Numbered from the stretch's first letter, positions 30,085-41,423 are shown. The stretch is 64,000 nucleotides of DNA from Pectobacterium fontis (GCF_000803215.1 NZ_JSXC01000014.1:98417-162416), one strand, 5' to 3'. Notes: a model not told the origin generated them from the sequence alone. Translations and numbers: made by a program.

Positions 30085-31278
30085 TTAAGACTTCGCGGGT
30101 TCTGCTGGCGTTTGTTGCGCCTGCTGATTTTCTTGAGCGATTTCTTTAGCTTTCACCTGCGCACCAGGTCTGATTTTTTGCAAACCCGTCACGATAACGC
30201 GGTCGCCTGCTTTCAAGCCTTCGGTCACTAACCATTTGTCACCAATTGCTTTATCGGTTTTAAGCGTACGAGGTTCCACTTTATCGCCTTCTCCAACTAC
30301 CATAGCGGTAGCCTGGCCACGCGGATCGCGGGTAATACCTTGCTGAGGCACTAATAAGGCTGTTGGGTTAACGCCGGAATCGAGACGGGCGCGTACGAAC
30401 ATACCGGGGAGAAGGTTGTGCTGGGGGTTAGGAAAAATGGCGCGCAGCGTGATGGAACCGGTGGTTTCATCTACCGTAACATCAGAGAATTCTAATGTCC
30501 CTGCCTCGGCATATTCCGTACCGTTTTCTAACAGCAGACGGACATTGGCTTTGCCTTCATTCTGCTTCAGCGTGCCGTTTTCCAGCGCTTTCTTCAGTTG
30601 CAGGAAATCATTACTGGACTGGGTGACATCAACATAGATTGGGTCAAGCTGTTGCACGGTGGTGAGTGCCGTCGCCTGTCCGGTTGACACCAATGCACCT
30701 TCCGTCACCGTTGATTTACCCACGCGGCCTTCAATAGGCGAATTGACTTTGGTGTAAGCCAGATTGATTTGTGCCGTATCAACCGCGGCTTTAGCGGCCA
30801 ACACCGCAGCATCGGCTTGGCGCGAGGTGGCGACCGCCTGATCGTAATCCTGCTTGCTGACGTAGTTGGTGCCCAGCAGCGGTTTATAGCGGTTAACCGT
30901 CACGCGGGCAATTTCTGCCTGAGCCTGAGCCTGAGCCAGTGAGCCTTTGGCGCTGTTATAGTTTGCTTGATAGGTCGCAGGATCGATCTGATACAGTGAG
31001 GCGCCAGCCTTAATGTCAGATCCTTCAACGAAGTTGCGTTTGAGGATAATACCGCCAACCTGTGGTCGAACCTCTGCAATGCGGTAAGCACTTGTGCGGC
31101 CCGGCAGCTCGGTCATCACATTCAATGCTTCTGTTTTCAACGTGACAATACCCACTTCAGGCATGCGCTGTTGCGCGCCCCCCTGCTGCTTGGTGTTGTC
31201 ATCACATCCTGCGAGTAGTAAGCCGCCAGAAAGCATCAGAACTGCCGCCAGAGGCGTTAGCCCTCTGTTTTTGTTCAT
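30085..31278 (-). CDS. acrA: AcrA, periplasmic adaptor lipoprotein of the AcrAB-TolC pump
   Basis: A 397-residue membrane-fusion protein (E. coli 397). The lipobox LLAGC sets C25 as the lipid anchor. The lipoyl half-motifs flank a coiled-coil hairpin (about 95-170, rich in Ala, Gln and Lys), followed by beta-barrel and membrane-proximal domains; YRIAEVRPQVGGIILKRNFVEG is the first lipoyl motif. First gene of acrAB, repressed by AcrR through the operator 93-118 nt upstream of its start. Confidence 0.97.
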   Translation of the reverse strand: MNKNRGLTPLAAVLMLSGGLLLAGCDDNTKQQGGAQQRMPEVGIVTLKTEALNVMTELPGRTSAYRIAEVRPQVGGIILKRNFVEGSDIKAGASLYQIDPATYQANYNSAKGSLAQAQAQAEIARVTVNRYKPLLGTNYVSKQDYDQAVATSRQADAAVLAAKAAVDTAQINLAYTKVNSPIEGRVGKSTVTEGALVSTGQATALTTVQQLDPIYVDVTQSSNDFLQLKKALENGTLKQNEGKANVRLLLENGTEYAEAGTLEFSDVTVDETTGSITLRAIFPNPQHNLLPGMFVRARLDSGVNPTALLVPQQGITRDPRGQATAMVVGEGDKVEPRTLKTDKAIGDKWLVTEGLKAGDRVIVTGLQKIRPGAQVKAKEIAQENQQAQQTPAEPAKS

Positions 31279-31369
31279 AGATAAACCTCAAGTGTCCGAT
31301 TTGAAATTGACCAATGGATCACAAGCTTAAAAAAACCCATTGCTGCTATAATTTTATGTTCATGCTATG

Positions 31370-31395
31370 TTACATACATTCTTGAATGTATGTAA
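31370..31395. promoter_or_regulatory. AcrR operator between acrA and acrR
   Basis: A nearly perfect 26-bp palindrome: TTACATACATT and AATGTATGTAA around a CTTG centre. It equals the known E. coli AcrR site apart from the central bases. It lies 28 nt upstream of acrR and 92 nt upstream of acrA, so it can control both. Confidence 0.92.
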
Positions 31396-31422
31396 ATCGC
31401 GCTTCCCTTCAAATACAACGAT

Positions 31423-32064
31423 ATGGCACGAAAAACCAAAAAACAGGCTCAGGAAACTCGGCAACAGATACTGGATACGGCGTTAAAAGTGTTCTCTGAG
31501 CATGGTGTGTCTGCGACTTCATTGTCTGACATTGCAACTGCTGCTGGCGTAACCCGCGGTGCTATTTACTGGCATTTTAAAAACAAAGCCGAAATCTTTG
31601 ATGAGATTTGGGCGCTGGCAGAGTCAAAAATCAGTGAGTTCGAAATAGAGTATCAGACAAAATTCCCTGATAATCCACTTCGCGTAATGCGTGAGTTGTT
31701 GATTAATATGCTTCGTTTAACTGTCAGTGATACAAACTGGCGCTCGATTCTGGAAATCGCTTTTCATAAATGCGAGTTCGTCGGTGAAATGTTGCAATCG
31801 TATAACGCGCGCAAAGAGCTTTATCTTTCCTGCTATGTCGATATTGAGGAAAATCTGCTCGAGTGCATCCGTATGGGGATGTTACCGACGGATATTCACT
31901 CGCGTCGTGCAGCGATCGCGCTGCGCGCCTACTTCTCTGGTGTGATGGAAAACTGGCTATTTATGCCGGAAAGTTTCGATCTCGATGAGGAAGCTCCTGC
32001 GTTGGTGGATGCCTTTATCGATATGTTGCATTTTAGCCCGGCGCTGCGTAAACCCGCAGAGTAA
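31423..32064 (+). CDS. acrR: AcrR, TetR family repressor of acrAB
   Basis: A 213-residue TetR-type repressor (E. coli 215). The N-terminal helix-turn-helix is SLSDIATAAGVTRGAIYWHFKNKAEIF (about 37-63), identical in style to E. coli AcrR; the C-terminal domain binds varied drugs and triggers release. It is divergent from acrAB with the AcrR operator between. In E. coli mscK follows acrR; here rsmS follows directly, convergent, 39 nt away. Confidence 0.97.
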   Translation: MARKTKKQAQETRQQILDTALKVFSEHGVSATSLSDIATAAGVTRGAIYWHFKNKAEIFDEIWALAESKISEFEIEYQTKFPDNPLRVMRELLINMLRLTVSDTNWRSILEIAFHKCEFVGEMLQSYNARKELYLSCYVDIEENLLECIRMGMLPTDIHSRRAAIALRAYFSGVMENWLFMPESFDLDEEAPALVDAFIDMLHFSPALRKPAE

Positions 32065-32103
32065 GTGGCCGTTCGAATTCGTCTATCTTACCTCTGCATG
32101 GTG

Positions 32104-32283
32104 CTATTCGTTGTGTGCAGACGATTTAGCGTTGGTTTCTGTTAGCACAATCTTTTTCTCAAAATCGGTTTGCACTATTGCCAATGCGGCCAGCACGGTA
32201 TGCGGTTCGATCTGATTTTCTTCCAGCAGCATAATCAAATCGACCGCCAGCTTAACTTCTGGGGGGGCATTTTCAAGTGACAT
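32104..32283 (-). CDS. rsmS: RsmS (YbaM), small pleiotropic regulatory protein
   Basis: A 59-residue protein beginning [20 protein letters not shown], very close to E. coli YbaM (53), with a longer, divergent C-terminus ([12 protein letters not shown]). It is DUF2496 family. In soft-rot Pectobacterium the homologue was named RsmS for effects on secondary metabolism and virulence enzymes, as I recall; the mechanism is unknown. It lies 35 nt downstream of priC on the same strand, the priC-ybaM arrangement of E. coli. The start has AGGAGGAACC upstream. Confidence 0.9.
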   Translation of the reverse strand: MSLENAPPEVKLAVDLIMLLEENQIEPHTVLAALAIVQTDFEKKIVLTETNAKSSAHNE

Positions 32284-32318
32284 GACTCGGTTCCTCCTTT
32301 CTTGGCAACGCTGTGGGG

Positions 32319-32855
32319 TTACAGCCCTTGTTCCCGGCGTTCGATCTGACGCTCCAGTCGTGACAGCGACTGACGGCAGCGTGACAGGCGTCCTTCCAGC
32401 GCCGCCAACTCTTTTTGCAGTCGCTGTTGCTCGCTAAGAAGCGTCTGTGTAACGAGCAGACTTTCTCTATCCTGAATCATCGAAAGCAAGCGACGTTCAT
32501 AATCCTGATGTTCCGCCAGTTTGTGATATACATCTTCCGGTTGGGGAGCGCCTTCTTGCTCCTGCCTGCGCAGTGACTGTGTTGCCAGTTCGCGCTGTAG
32601 TGCGGCTATCTGGCTGACCAACTTTTCTGCCAGAAAAGCCACGCGATCGGTGCGTTGTTCTGCGACCAACTGTTTTATTGCGTGCAGATTTTGTTCAACT
32701 TCGACACGATAATCACGTAGCCGAGTGCCGTAGCTGCTAAAAAGCTGGCGGTCAAAGCGCGATTGTGGCACGGCTTTATCCGCCAGCGGTTCGAGCGCTT
32801 TCGCTAGCGTGGTAATCTGTTGTTCAAGCGCTTGCAACAATCGATGTGTGTTCAC
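32319..32855 (-). CDS. priC: PriC, primosomal replication protein N''
   Basis: A 178-residue mostly helical, basic protein (E. coli 175) that restarts stalled forks by loading DnaB through the PriC pathway. Conserved family blocks are SRFDRQLFS near 32-40 and [19 protein letters not shown] near 115-133; the C-terminus is a coiled coil rich in Arg, Gln and Leu. Followed by rsmS in the same operon. Confidence 0.93.
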   Translation of the reverse strand: MNTHRLLQALEQQITTLAKALEPLADKAVPQSRFDRQLFSSYGTRLRDYRVEVEQNLHAIKQLVAEQRTDRVAFLAEKLVSQIAALQRELATQSLRRQEQEGAPQPEDVYHKLAEHQDYERRLLSMIQDRESLLVTQTLLSEQQRLQKELAALEGRLSRCRQSLSRLERQIERREQGL

Positions 32856-33042
32856 GTTTTCCCTTTTTACGCTAAGGTGATGATTCAGTGCGTTGACGCG
32901 GTATGCTGTGGTTGTGTAGTCGGTCTGGGTCTGCGTGACCTGATACCTTGCATGAGGATATCTTAACTAATCCATCGGGCAAGGTGGTGATAAAGTGTCG
33001 TAGAGAAAATCTGGTGGTAGCGAACAAAGCATAAAGGTGAAT

Positions 33043-33438
33043 ATGTATCGCGTGTTGCTGATAATATTGGGGTGGGTTTCCGTTGTACTGGCAACGTTAG
33101 GTGTCGTGCTGCCTTTATTGCCGACCACGCCTTTCTTGCTGCTGGCTGCCTGGTGTTTTGCCCGCTCGTCTCCACGTTTCCATAACTGGTTGCTATACCG
33201 TTCCTGGTTTGGCAGCTATCTGCGCCACTGGCAGCAACATCGGGCGTTACCGCCGGGAGCAAAATGGAAGGCCGTCACCATGATTCTCCTGACGTTTGCG
33301 CTTTCACTCTGGTTGGTTAAACTGGTTTGGGTCAGGATTTTACTGTTGGTCATTTTGGCTATTTTGCTGACCTTTATGCTTCGTTTACCTGTGCTTGATC
33401 CAGAACAACAACCGCAGGGCGCGAATCCGAAAAGATAG
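33043..33438 (+). CDS. ybaN: YbaN, DUF454 inner membrane protein
   Basis: A 131-residue inner membrane protein (E. coli YbaN 125) of the DUF454 family. The signature GVVLPLLPTTPFLLLAAWCFARSSPRFHNWL is intact at about residues 20-50, and hydrophobic segments lie near 3-25 and 78-112. Function is unknown. The ATG at 33043 is preferred over an in-frame GTG at 33037, which overlaps the AAGGTG ribosome site. It lies between priC and apt as in E. coli. Confidence 0.92.
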   Translation: MYRVLLIILGWVSVVLATLGVVLPLLPTTPFLLLAAWCFARSSPRFHNWLLYRSWFGSYLRHWQQHRALPPGAKWKAVTMILLTFALSLWLVKLVWVRILLLVILAILLTFMLRLPVLDPEQQPQGANPKR

Positions 33439-33652
33439 CGTAAGCGGCAGTCTCTGTGACGAAAATACAAAAAATACGCACCCAGAGTGCGGATAGTTGC
33501 ATTTGTCAGCCACTTTGACTAGATTTGACCGCTTTCGTGCGCGGGTCACCACTTTCTTCCTTGTCATAATGCCCATTCATCACATCATGCGATGATGAAA
33601 GCGTGGTGGTGATCGGCATTGGTATGTTCAGAACGTTTTATCAGGCACAACT

Positions 33653-34207
33653 ATGATGACCGTAACAGCGCAGCAGGCAGAATTAATTAAAAACAGTATC
33701 AAAAGCATCCCCGATTATCCGAAGCCGGGCATACTGTTCCGTGATGTCACTAGCCTGCTGGAAGATCCTGTCGCTTATGCAGCCAGTATTGAGATGCTGG
33801 CGAACCGTTATCGCAACATCGGCGTGACGAAGGTTGTGGGTACAGAGGCGCGTGGTTTTCTGTTTGGTGCCCCGGTTGCTCTGGCGTTGGGTGTGGGTTT
33901 TGTTCCCGTGCGTAAACCGGGCAAACTGCCGCGTCCGACTATCAGTGAAAGCTATGAGCTGGAATACGGTTCAGATACATTGGAAATTCATGCTGATGCC
34001 ATCTCCGCTGGCGATAACGTGCTGGTGATCGACGATCTGCTGGCGACGGGCGGTACGCTTGAAGCCACGGTGAAATTGATCCGTCGTCTGGGCGGTGCGG
34101 TAAACGATGCCGCTTTTATTATTAACCTGTTCGACCTGGGCGGCGAGCAACGCCTGACCGAGATGGGTGTCACTTGCTATAGCCTGGTGGACTTCCCCGG
34201 CCATTAA
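33653..34207 (+). CDS. apt: Apt, adenine phosphoribosyltransferase
   Basis: A 184-residue enzyme (E. coli 183) that salvages adenine to AMP with PRPP. The PRPP-binding motif [13 protein letters not shown] is at about 124-136, and [19 protein letters not shown] is the family start. There are two adjacent ATG codons (33653, 33656); the second gives the usual length. The gene precedes dnaX by 71 nt, as in E. coli. Confidence 0.97.
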   Translation: MMTVTAQQAELIKNSIKSIPDYPKPGILFRDVTSLLEDPVAYAASIEMLANRYRNIGVTKVVGTEARGFLFGAPVALALGVGFVPVRKPGKLPRPTISESYELEYGSDTLEIHADAISAGDNVLVIDDLLATGGTLEATVKLIRRLGGAVNDAAFIINLFDLGGEQRLTEMGVTCYSLVDFPGH

Positions 34208-34281
34208 TCATAACAGTCTCGCCGATAGCGGCGTGGCTGTGTTAGCATGATCGCCTCAATAACTCGACTGTTGCGGTATTG

Positions 34282-36327
34282 ATGAGCTATCAGGTTCTTG
34301 CCCGTAAGTGGCGTCCCCAAACCTTTACCCACGTTGTCGGTCAGGAACATGTCCTGACCGCACTGGCGAATGGCCTTTCCCTAGGCAGGATCCATCACGC
34401 GTATTTGTTTTCTGGCACCCGCGGTGTCGGAAAGACGACGATTGCCCGTTTGCTGGCAAAAGGGCTGAATTGCGAACAGGGCGTGACGGCCACGCCGTGC
34501 GGCCAGTGTGACAACTGCCGGGAAATCGAGCAGGGCCGTTTTGTCGATTTAATTGAAATCGATGCCGCGTCCCGCACTAAAGTCGAAGATACGCGCGATC
34601 TGTTGGATAACGTGCAGTATGCCCCCGCGCGTGGGCGATTCAAGGTGTACCTGATTGACGAAGTACACATGCTATCGCGCCACAGTTTTAATGCGCTGCT
34701 GAAAACGCTGGAGGAGCCGCCTCCCCACGTCAAATTCCTGCTGGCGACCACCGATCCGCAGAAGTTGCCGGTGACTATTCTGTCGCGCTGTCTGCAATTT
34801 CACCTTAAAGCGCTGGATGTTGAACAGATTCGTGCGCATCTGGAACAGGTATTACAGGCAGAAAATCTCGTTAGCGAACCTCGTGCGCTGCAACTTCTTG
34901 CGCGAGCCGCCGATGGAAGCTTGCGCGATGCGTTGAGCCTGACCGATCAGGCCATTGCGATGGGGCAAGGGCAGGTCACGACCGCGTCTGTCAGCCACAT
35001 GCTGGGGACGCTGGACGATGAACAACCGTTGGCGCTCATTGAAGCGCTGGCGAAAGGCGATGGCGTACAGGTGATGTCATTGCTCGATCAGGTCGCCGCG
35101 CGTGGCGTCGATTGGGAATCGCTGCTGGTAGAAACCCAGACCCTGTTACACCGCATTGCGATGGTTCAACTGCTGCCTGCGGCGTTGGGGGATGATTACG
35201 CGGCGGTCGAAGCCCGTATGCGAGATTTAGCGCGCGTGCTGCCGCCCGCAGACGTGCAGCTTTACTATCAGACCCTGTTAATTGGCCGCAAAGAGCTGCC
35301 TTTTGCGCCAGACCGTCGAATGGGCGTGGAAATGACGCTGCTGAGAGCGCTGGCGTTTCACCCCAGTCAGGTCATTGTTGAACCGGTTGCGCCCGTTCAG
35401 GCTACGCGTGTTCCTGCTATCCAGCCGCCTGCGCCGCAGCCTGTTGCTGCGGCTCCTGAGGCGGTTCGCATGCCGAGGCGGCAAAATACCGCTTCTCCCG
35501 AATATGAGCCGCCATCTTATTCTCCTGAACCACCGATGGATGTATCCGCGTATGCGCCGCCGTTAGGGGAACCGCCTGCTTCAGCGGAGCTGCATGGTGA
35601 AAACGAGCTGCCTGATGCGACCTCCCAATTGCTACAGGCGCGCAGCCAACTGCTACGAAAACAGGGGAGTACGCCGCCAAAAAAGGCTGAACCGGCAGCG
35701 TCTGACAACACGCGGCCGGCAACCTCAGCGCTGGAGCGATTGGCTTCAGTCACTGAGCGCAGCCTGCAACGGCAAAATGCGAAAACCTCGCCCTCCGAGC
35801 CTAAAAAGCCGGAAGCGTATCGTTGGCGGGCGCAAAACAACGTCGAAGAAGAAAAGGTTGATGTAGCGACGCCAAAAGCGTTGCGCTCGGCATTAGAGCA
35901 TGAAAAAACGCCGGAACTGGCGGCACGGCTGGCGGAAGAGTCGCTGGAGCGGGATGCCTGGGCGGCGGAAATCCATCGCCTGACCTTGCCAAAGCTGGTA
36001 CAACAATTGGCGCTGAATGCGTTTAAAGAGAGCGAAGAGGCAGGCAAGATCCATCTGCATCTGCGTTCATCCCAGCGGCATCTGAATTCGCCTGCGGCGC
36101 AAAAGACGCTGGTGGACGCATTGACGGCTCACTACGGGTATCCTGTAGAATTACTGATTACGGAAGACGACAACCCGGCGTTGCGAACGCCGCTGGAGTG
36201 GCGTCAGGCGATATATGAAGAAAAACTGGCGCAGGCGCGTCAGTCGATTCTGGCTGATACAACGATTCAAACGCTGCGGCGTTTCTTTGATGCGGAACTG
36301 GACGAAGAAAGTATCCGCCCTGTTTAA
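34282..36327 (+). CDS. dnaX: DnaX, DNA polymerase III tau (and frameshifted gamma) subunit
   Basis: The tau reading frame is 681 residues (E. coli 643); the extra length is in the Pro/Ala-rich linker about 380-470. Domain I is AAA+ with Walker A GTRGVGKT at 45-52, zinc cysteines C64, C73, C76, C79 and Walker B VYLIDEVHM. Domains IV-V at the C-terminus bind DnaB and the alpha polymerase. Tau organises the replisome and loads the clamp. A programmed -1 frameshift at codons 467-468 yields gamma of 469 residues. The ATG at 34282 matches the MSYQVLARKW start. It heads dnaX-ybaB-recR. Confidence 0.97.
   Translation: MSYQVLARKWRPQTFTHVVGQEHVLTALANGLSLGRIHHAYLFSGTRGVGKTTIARLLAKGLNCEQGVTATPCGQCDNCREIEQGRFVDLIEIDAASRTKVEDTRDLLDNVQYAPARGRFKVYLIDEVHMLSRHSFNALLKTLEEPPPHVKFLLATTDPQKLPVTILSRCLQFHLKALDVEQIRAHLEQVLQAENLVSEPRALQLLARAADGSLRDALSLTDQAIAMGQGQVTTASVSHMLGTLDDEQPLALIEALAKGDGVQVMSLLDQVAARGVDWESLLVETQTLLHRIAMVQLLPAALGDDYAAVEARMRDLARVLPPADVQLYYQTLLIGRKELPFAPDRRMGVEMTLLRALAFHPSQVIVEPVAPVQATRVPAIQPPAPQPVAAAPEAVRMPRRQNTASPEYEPPSYSPEPPMDVSAYAPPLGEPPASAELHGENELPDATSQLLQARSQLLRKQGSTPPKKAEPAASDNTRPATSALERLASVTERSLQRQNAKTSPSEPKKPEAYRWRAQNNVEEEKVDVATPKALRSALEHEKTPELAARLAEESLERDAWAAEIHRLTLPKLVQQLALNAFKESEEAGKIHLHLRSSQRHLNSPAAQKTLVDALTAHYGYPVELLITEDDNPALRTPLEWRQAIYEEKLAQARQSILADTTIQTLRRFFDAELDEESIRPV
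35663..35719 (+). promoter_or_regulatory. Programmed -1 ribosomal frameshift signal in dnaX
   Basis: All three E. coli elements are present. A Shine-Dalgarno-like AGGGGAG is at 35663-35669. The slippery heptamer A-AAA-AAG is at 35679-35685 in the tau frame. A stem-loop pairs 35692-35701 with 35710-35719 (CCGGCAGCGT with ACGCGGCCGG, one A-G mismatch), starting 6 nt after the slip site. After slipping, one Gly codon (GGC) is followed by TGA at 35688-35690. Confidence 0.92.
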
Positions 36328-36357
36328 CCGCTGCGAGTGCGCAGCCCGACGTGATGA

Positions 36358-36698
<341 letters not shown>

Positions 36699-36699
<1 letters not shown>

Positions 36700-37304
36700 T
36701 GCAGACCAGTTCGCTTCTTGAATCACTGATGGAAGCGCTACGCTGCTTGCCGGGCGTTGGGCCGAAGTCTGCGCAGCGTATGGCGTTTCAACTGCTGCAA
36801 CGTAACCGCAGCGGGGGGATGCGTCTGGCGCAGGCGTTGACGCGGGCGATGTCCGAAATCGGCCACTGTAGCGATTGCCGCACCTTCACCGAGCAGGACG
36901 TGTGTGCGATTTGTTCGAACCCACGTCGCCAGCAAAACGGGCAGGTTTGCGTGGTGGAAAGCCCGGCGGATATTCAGGCTATTGAACAGACCGGGCAGTT
37001 TGCCGGTCGTTACTTTGTTTTGATGGGGCATTTGTCACCGCTGGATGGCATTGGCCCGGACGATATCGGTTTGGGGCGGCTGGAAGAGCGCCTGCAAGTG
37101 GAATCGATCAGCGAAGTGATTTTAGCGACCAACCCGACGGTTGAAGGCGATGCTACGGCGAATTATATCGCCGAACTGTGCGCACAACACGGCGTGATGG
37201 CTAGCCGCATTGCCCACGGTGTCCCCGTTGGCGGCGAACTGGAAATGGTTGATGGCACCACGCTGTCCCATTCTCTGGCGGGGCGTCAGCCTTTCCGGTT
37301 TTAA
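36699..37304 (+). CDS. recR: RecR, recombination mediator
   Basis: A 201-residue ring-forming protein (E. coli 201) that, with RecF and RecO, loads RecA on gapped DNA. Helix-hairpin-helix [20 protein letters not shown] is at about 14-33, the zinc finger [16 protein letters not shown] at about 57-72, and a Toprim domain with [15 protein letters not shown] follows. Last gene of dnaX-ybaB-recR. Confidence 0.97.
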
Positions 37305-37310
37305 TCTGTC

Positions 37311-37349
37311 GGCTACCAGCGTTATTAGCTGGTAGCCGCCTTTGCTTTA
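37311..37349 (+). terminator. Terminator hairpin after recR
   Basis: A perfect 10-bp stem, GGCTACCAGC (37311-37320) with GCTGGTAGCC (37328-37337), 7-nt loop, followed by a T-rich but interrupted tail. Confidence 0.75.
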
Positions 37350-37385
37350 TCTTTCATCGTTTTCTTTACTCACTCAATTTTACCC

Positions 37386-37414
37386 CTTGAAACCACCTTG
37401 GTTTATCCCCATCT
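37386..37414 (+). promoter_or_regulatory. Sigma-32 heat-shock promoter of htpG
   Basis: CTTGAAA (37386-37392), 14 nt and CCCCATCT (37407-37414) match the full sigma-32 consensus. It lies 57 nt upstream of the htpG start. Confidence 0.92.
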
Positions 37415-37470
37415 GCTACTTATCGTCAGTTTAATCAGCCTGAATAATATTAGGATTGAGGTAAGCAACA

Positions 37471-39360
37471 ATGAGTATGAAAGGCCAAGAGACTCGCGGG
37501 TTCCAGTCCGAAGTTAAGCAACTCCTGCATTTGATGATCCATTCGCTGTATTCCAATAAAGAAATTTTTCTGCGTGAGTTGATCTCCAATGCCTCCGATG
37601 CGGCAGATAAGCTGCGTTTCCGTGCGCTATCCACGCCGGAACTGTACGCGGGCGATGGCGATCTGCGTGTGCGAGTGTCTACGGACAAAGAAAAACGCAC
37701 GCTGACGATTTCTGACAACGGCATCGGTATGAGCCGTGACGAAGTGATTGATAATCTCGGTACGATTGCGAAATCCGGCACCAAGGCTTTTCTGGAATCC
37801 ATGGGTTCCGATCAGGTTAAAGATAGCCAACTGATTGGTCAGTTCGGGGTCGGTTTTTACTCTGCTTTCATCGTCGCAGATAAAGTGACCGTGCGTACCC
37901 GAGCTGCGGGTGCGAACGCCGATCAGGGCGTGTATTGGGAATCTGCTGGCGAAGGGGATTACACCATCGCTGACATCACCAAAGACGATCGTGGTACGGA
38001 AATCACTCTGCACCTGCGCGAAGGTGAAGACGAGTTTCTGGACGACTGGCGTGTGCGTTCCGTTATCAGCAAATATTCCGATCACATTGCGCTGCCGGTA
38101 GAAATTCAATCCCAGACGGAAAGTGAAGAGGAAGGCGGCGAGTCCACGGTAAGCTGGGAAAAAATCAACAAGGCGCAGGCGCTGTGGACGCGCGGTAAAT
38201 CTGAAGTCAGCGATGATGAATACAACGAATTCTATAAGCACATTTCCCACGACTTTACCGATCCGCTGAGCTGGAGCCACAACCGTGTGGAAGGGAAGCA
38301 GGAATACACCAGCCTGCTCTACATCCCGGCTCGCGCACCGTGGGATATGTGGAATCGCGATCATAAACACGGTCTGAAATTGTATGTGCAGCGCGTCTTC
38401 ATTATGGATGACGCTGAGCAGTTCATGCCGAACTACCTGCGTTTTGTTCGCGGCCTGATTGATTCCAACGATCTGCCATTGAACGTTTCCCGCGAGATTT
38501 TGCAGGACAGCCGTGTGACGCAGAATCTGCGCAATGCGCTGACCAAGCGTGTGCTGCAAATGCTGGATAAATTGGCGAAAGACGATGCGGAAAAATACCA
38601 GACGTTCTGGCAGCAGTTTGGTCTGGTGCTGAAAGAAGGCCCGGCGGAAGATGGCAGCAACCGTGAAGCCATTGCGAAACTGCTGCGCTTTGCCACCACG
38701 CAATCCGACAGTTCTGCACAGACGGTGTCGCTGGACGATTACGTTAGTCGGATGGTGGAAGGTCAGGACAAGATCTACTACATCACCGCAGATAGCTACG
38801 CGGCAGCGAAGAGCAGCCCGCATCTGGAACTGTTCCGTAAGAAAGGCATCGAGGTATTGCTGCTGTCTGAGCGCATTGATGAATGGATGATGAGCTACCT
38901 GACCGAGTTTGACGGTAAATCCTTCCAGTCTGTCAGCAAGGCAGACGAAGCGCTGGATAAACTGGCTGACGAGGAAAACGCAGAACAGAAAGAAGCGCAA
39001 AAAGCGCTGGAGCCGTTTGTTGAGCGTGTGAAAACCCTGCTGGGCGAGCGTGTTAAAGATGTGCGTTTCACCTACCGTTTGACCGACACGCCTGCGATTG
39101 TCGTGACGGATGCGGATGAAATGAGCACGCAGATGGCAAAATTGTTCGCCGCGGCGGGTCAACAGGCGCCGGAAGTGAAGTACATTTTTGAACTCAACCC
39201 GGAGCACGCGTTAATTAAACGTGCGGCTGACGTGTCCGATGAAGCTGAATTCGGTGAATGGGTTGAACTGTTGCTGGATCAGGCTTTACTGGCCGAACGC
39301 GGTACGCTGGACGACCCGAACCAGTTCATTCGTCGTATGAATCAGTTGCTCAGCGCCTGA
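37471..39360 (+). CDS. htpG: HtpG, Hsp90-family chaperone
   Basis: A 629-residue dimeric ATPase chaperone (E. coli 624). The GHKL ATP-binding domain has [15 protein letters not shown] (about 36-50), [11 protein letters not shown] and [17 protein letters not shown]. The middle domain carries [21 protein letters not shown] and [11 protein letters not shown] with the catalytic Arg; the C-terminal dimerisation domain ends [11 protein letters not shown]. Two in-frame ATGs (37471 and 37477) are possible; the first has GAGG at the better distance, the second matches the MKGQE start in E. coli. Driven by a clear sigma-32 promoter. Confidence 0.97.
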   Translation: MSMKGQETRGFQSEVKQLLHLMIHSLYSNKEIFLRELISNASDAADKLRFRALSTPELYAGDGDLRVRVSTDKEKRTLTISDNGIGMSRDEVIDNLGTIAKSGTKAFLESMGSDQVKDSQLIGQFGVGFYSAFIVADKVTVRTRAAGANADQGVYWESAGEGDYTIADITKDDRGTEITLHLREGEDEFLDDWRVRSVISKYSDHIALPVEIQSQTESEEEGGESTVSWEKINKAQALWTRGKSEVSDDEYNEFYKHISHDFTDPLSWSHNRVEGKQEYTSLLYIPARAPWDMWNRDHKHGLKLYVQRVFIMDDAEQFMPNYLRFVRGLIDSNDLPLNVSREILQDSRVTQNLRNALTKRVLQMLDKLAKDDAEKYQTFWQQFGLVLKEGPAEDGSNREAIAKLLRFATTQSDSSAQTVSLDDYVSRMVEGQDKIYYITADSYAAAKSSPHLELFRKKGIEVLLLSERIDEWMMSYLTEFDGKSFQSVSKADEALDKLADEENAEQKEAQKALEPFVERVKTLLGERVKDVRFTYRLTDTPAIVVTDADEMSTQMAKLFAAAGQQAPEVKYIFELNPEHALIKRAADVSDEAEFGEWVELLLDQALLAERGTLDDPNQFIRRMNQLLSA

Positions 39361-39374
39361 GCGTGACATCCTTC

Positions 39375-39400
39375 AGACCCCGGTACGCCGGGGTCTCCTT
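39375..39400 (+). terminator. Terminator hairpin after htpG
   Basis: AGACCCCGG (39375-39383) pairs perfectly with CCGGGGTCT (39388-39396) around TACG; the T-tract is short (CTCCTT). Confidence 0.75.
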
Positions 39401-39579
39401 CAAGGTCATTCTTCCTTCCACTATTGTGCGTTTCTTCATCTACACTGAATGACAACATTGGGTAGACTTTAGGTATCTTGCTTTTTTTCATCAGTCTACG
39501 CGTTGCTGAAGCGTGCCCGTTCCTTGAGCATAAGCGTCTGGAATGGTATGGTTTAGCGTTTTTCAAATTTATTTTATAA

Positions 39580-40251
<672 letters not shown>

Positions 40252-40280
40252 TTTTCTCCGCGAACACAGCCTACTTTCTG

Positions 40281-40308
40281 AATGCCAGACGACGGTCTGG
40301 CATTTTTT
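40281..40308 (+). terminator. Rho-independent terminator of adk
   Basis: AATGCCAGAC (40281-40290) pairs with GTCTGGCATT (40295-40304), loop GACG, followed by TTTT. Confidence 0.92.
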
Positions 40309-40469
40309 GTTCCCAAGCCCCGGTTTGTTCATTTTCTTCTATCGATAGCATCGGTGTTATCCCTGCTATCTGCCCGTATTTGTTTCATTTTTTTTCGCTA
40401 CAATAGATATCTGATATTACGCACTGGCGGGCTGAAACAAGGCTCGCTCTTCATAAAAGGAAGACGGCG

Positions 40470-41423
40470 ATGAAACAAGAGAAATACGGTGTGCTGATGG
40501 TGAACTTAGGGACGCCCGATGCCCCGACGCCGCAGGCGGTGAAGCGTTATCTGGCTGAGTTTCTCAGCGACCGCCGCGTGGTGGATACGCCGCGTCTGCT
40601 ATGGTGGCCGTTGCTACGCGGTATCATCCTGCCAACACGCTCACCGCGCGTGGCGAAGCTCTATCAATCCGTCTGGATGGAAGGCGGATCGCCGCTGTTG
40701 GTGATTAGCCGCCGACAGCAGCAGGCGCTGGCGGCGCGCATGCCGGAAACGCCTGTTGAACTGGGTATGAGCTACGGTTCGCCCAGCCTGCGTTCGGCGC
40801 TGGACAAATTATTGGCACAGGGCGTAACGCAACTGGTGGTCTTACCGATGTATCCGCAATATTCCTGCTCAACGACCGCCGCCGTGTGGGATGGGCTTGC
40901 TGCACAGTTGCGGGATAATCGTCAGTTACCTGCGATTCGTTTTATTCGTGATTACGCTGAGCACCCTGCTTATATTGCGGCGTTAAAGCACCGTGTCGAG
41001 CAATCCTTTGCTGAACATGGCGAACCGGACAGGTTAGTGATTTCCTATCATGGTATTCCTGTACGTTACGCCAATGAAGGGGATGACTATCCGCAACGCT
41101 GTCGGGCGACCACCGAGGCGCTGATTGCTGCGCTGGGGCTGCCAGAGGATAAAGTCATGATGACCTTCCAGTCACGTTTTGGCCGTGAGCCGTGGTTGAC
41201 ACCGTACACGGATGAGACCATGCAGGGGCTACCCGCGCAGGGAATTAAACACATTCAGATCATGTGCCCGGGTTTTGCCGCTGACTGTCTGGAAACGTTG
41301 GAGGAAATTCAGGAACAGAACCGTGAAATCTTCCTGCACGCGGGCGGAGAAGCGTTCCACTATATTCCCGCGCTCAATGACGATCCGCTGCATATCGATC
41401 TGCTGGAACAGCTAGTTAGATAA
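40470..41423 (+). CDS. hemH: Ferrochelatase
   Basis: A 317-residue enzyme (E. coli 320) that inserts ferrous iron into protoporphyrin IX, the last step of haem synthesis. The catalytic His lies in [19 protein letters not shown] (about 188-206), and VNLGTPDAP plus the [15 protein letters not shown] signature near 270 are typical. The start follows AAAGGAAGAC. It is the last gene in the long stretch that follows the E. coli order; the following genes belong elsewhere in E. coli. Confidence 0.97.
   Translation: MKQEKYGVLMVNLGTPDAPTPQAVKRYLAEFLSDRRVVDTPRLLWWPLLRGIILPTRSPRVAKLYQSVWMEGGSPLLVISRRQQQALAARMPETPVELGMSYGSPSLRSALDKLLAQGVTQLVVLPMYPQYSCSTTAAVWDGLAAQLRDNRQLPAIRFIRDYAEHPAYIAALKHRVEQSFAEHGEPDRLVISYHGIPVRYANEGDDYPQRCRATTEALIAALGLPEDKVMMTFQSRFGREPWLTPYTDETMQGLPAQGIKHIQIMCPGFAADCLETLEEIQEQNREIFLHAGGEAFHYIPALNDDPLHIDLLEQLVR

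Noticed and set aside
37627..39207. 526-codon minus-strand open frame opposite htpG
   Set aside because: It is fully antisense to a clearly identified htpG, has no recognisable domain and is explained by codon bias on the opposite strand.
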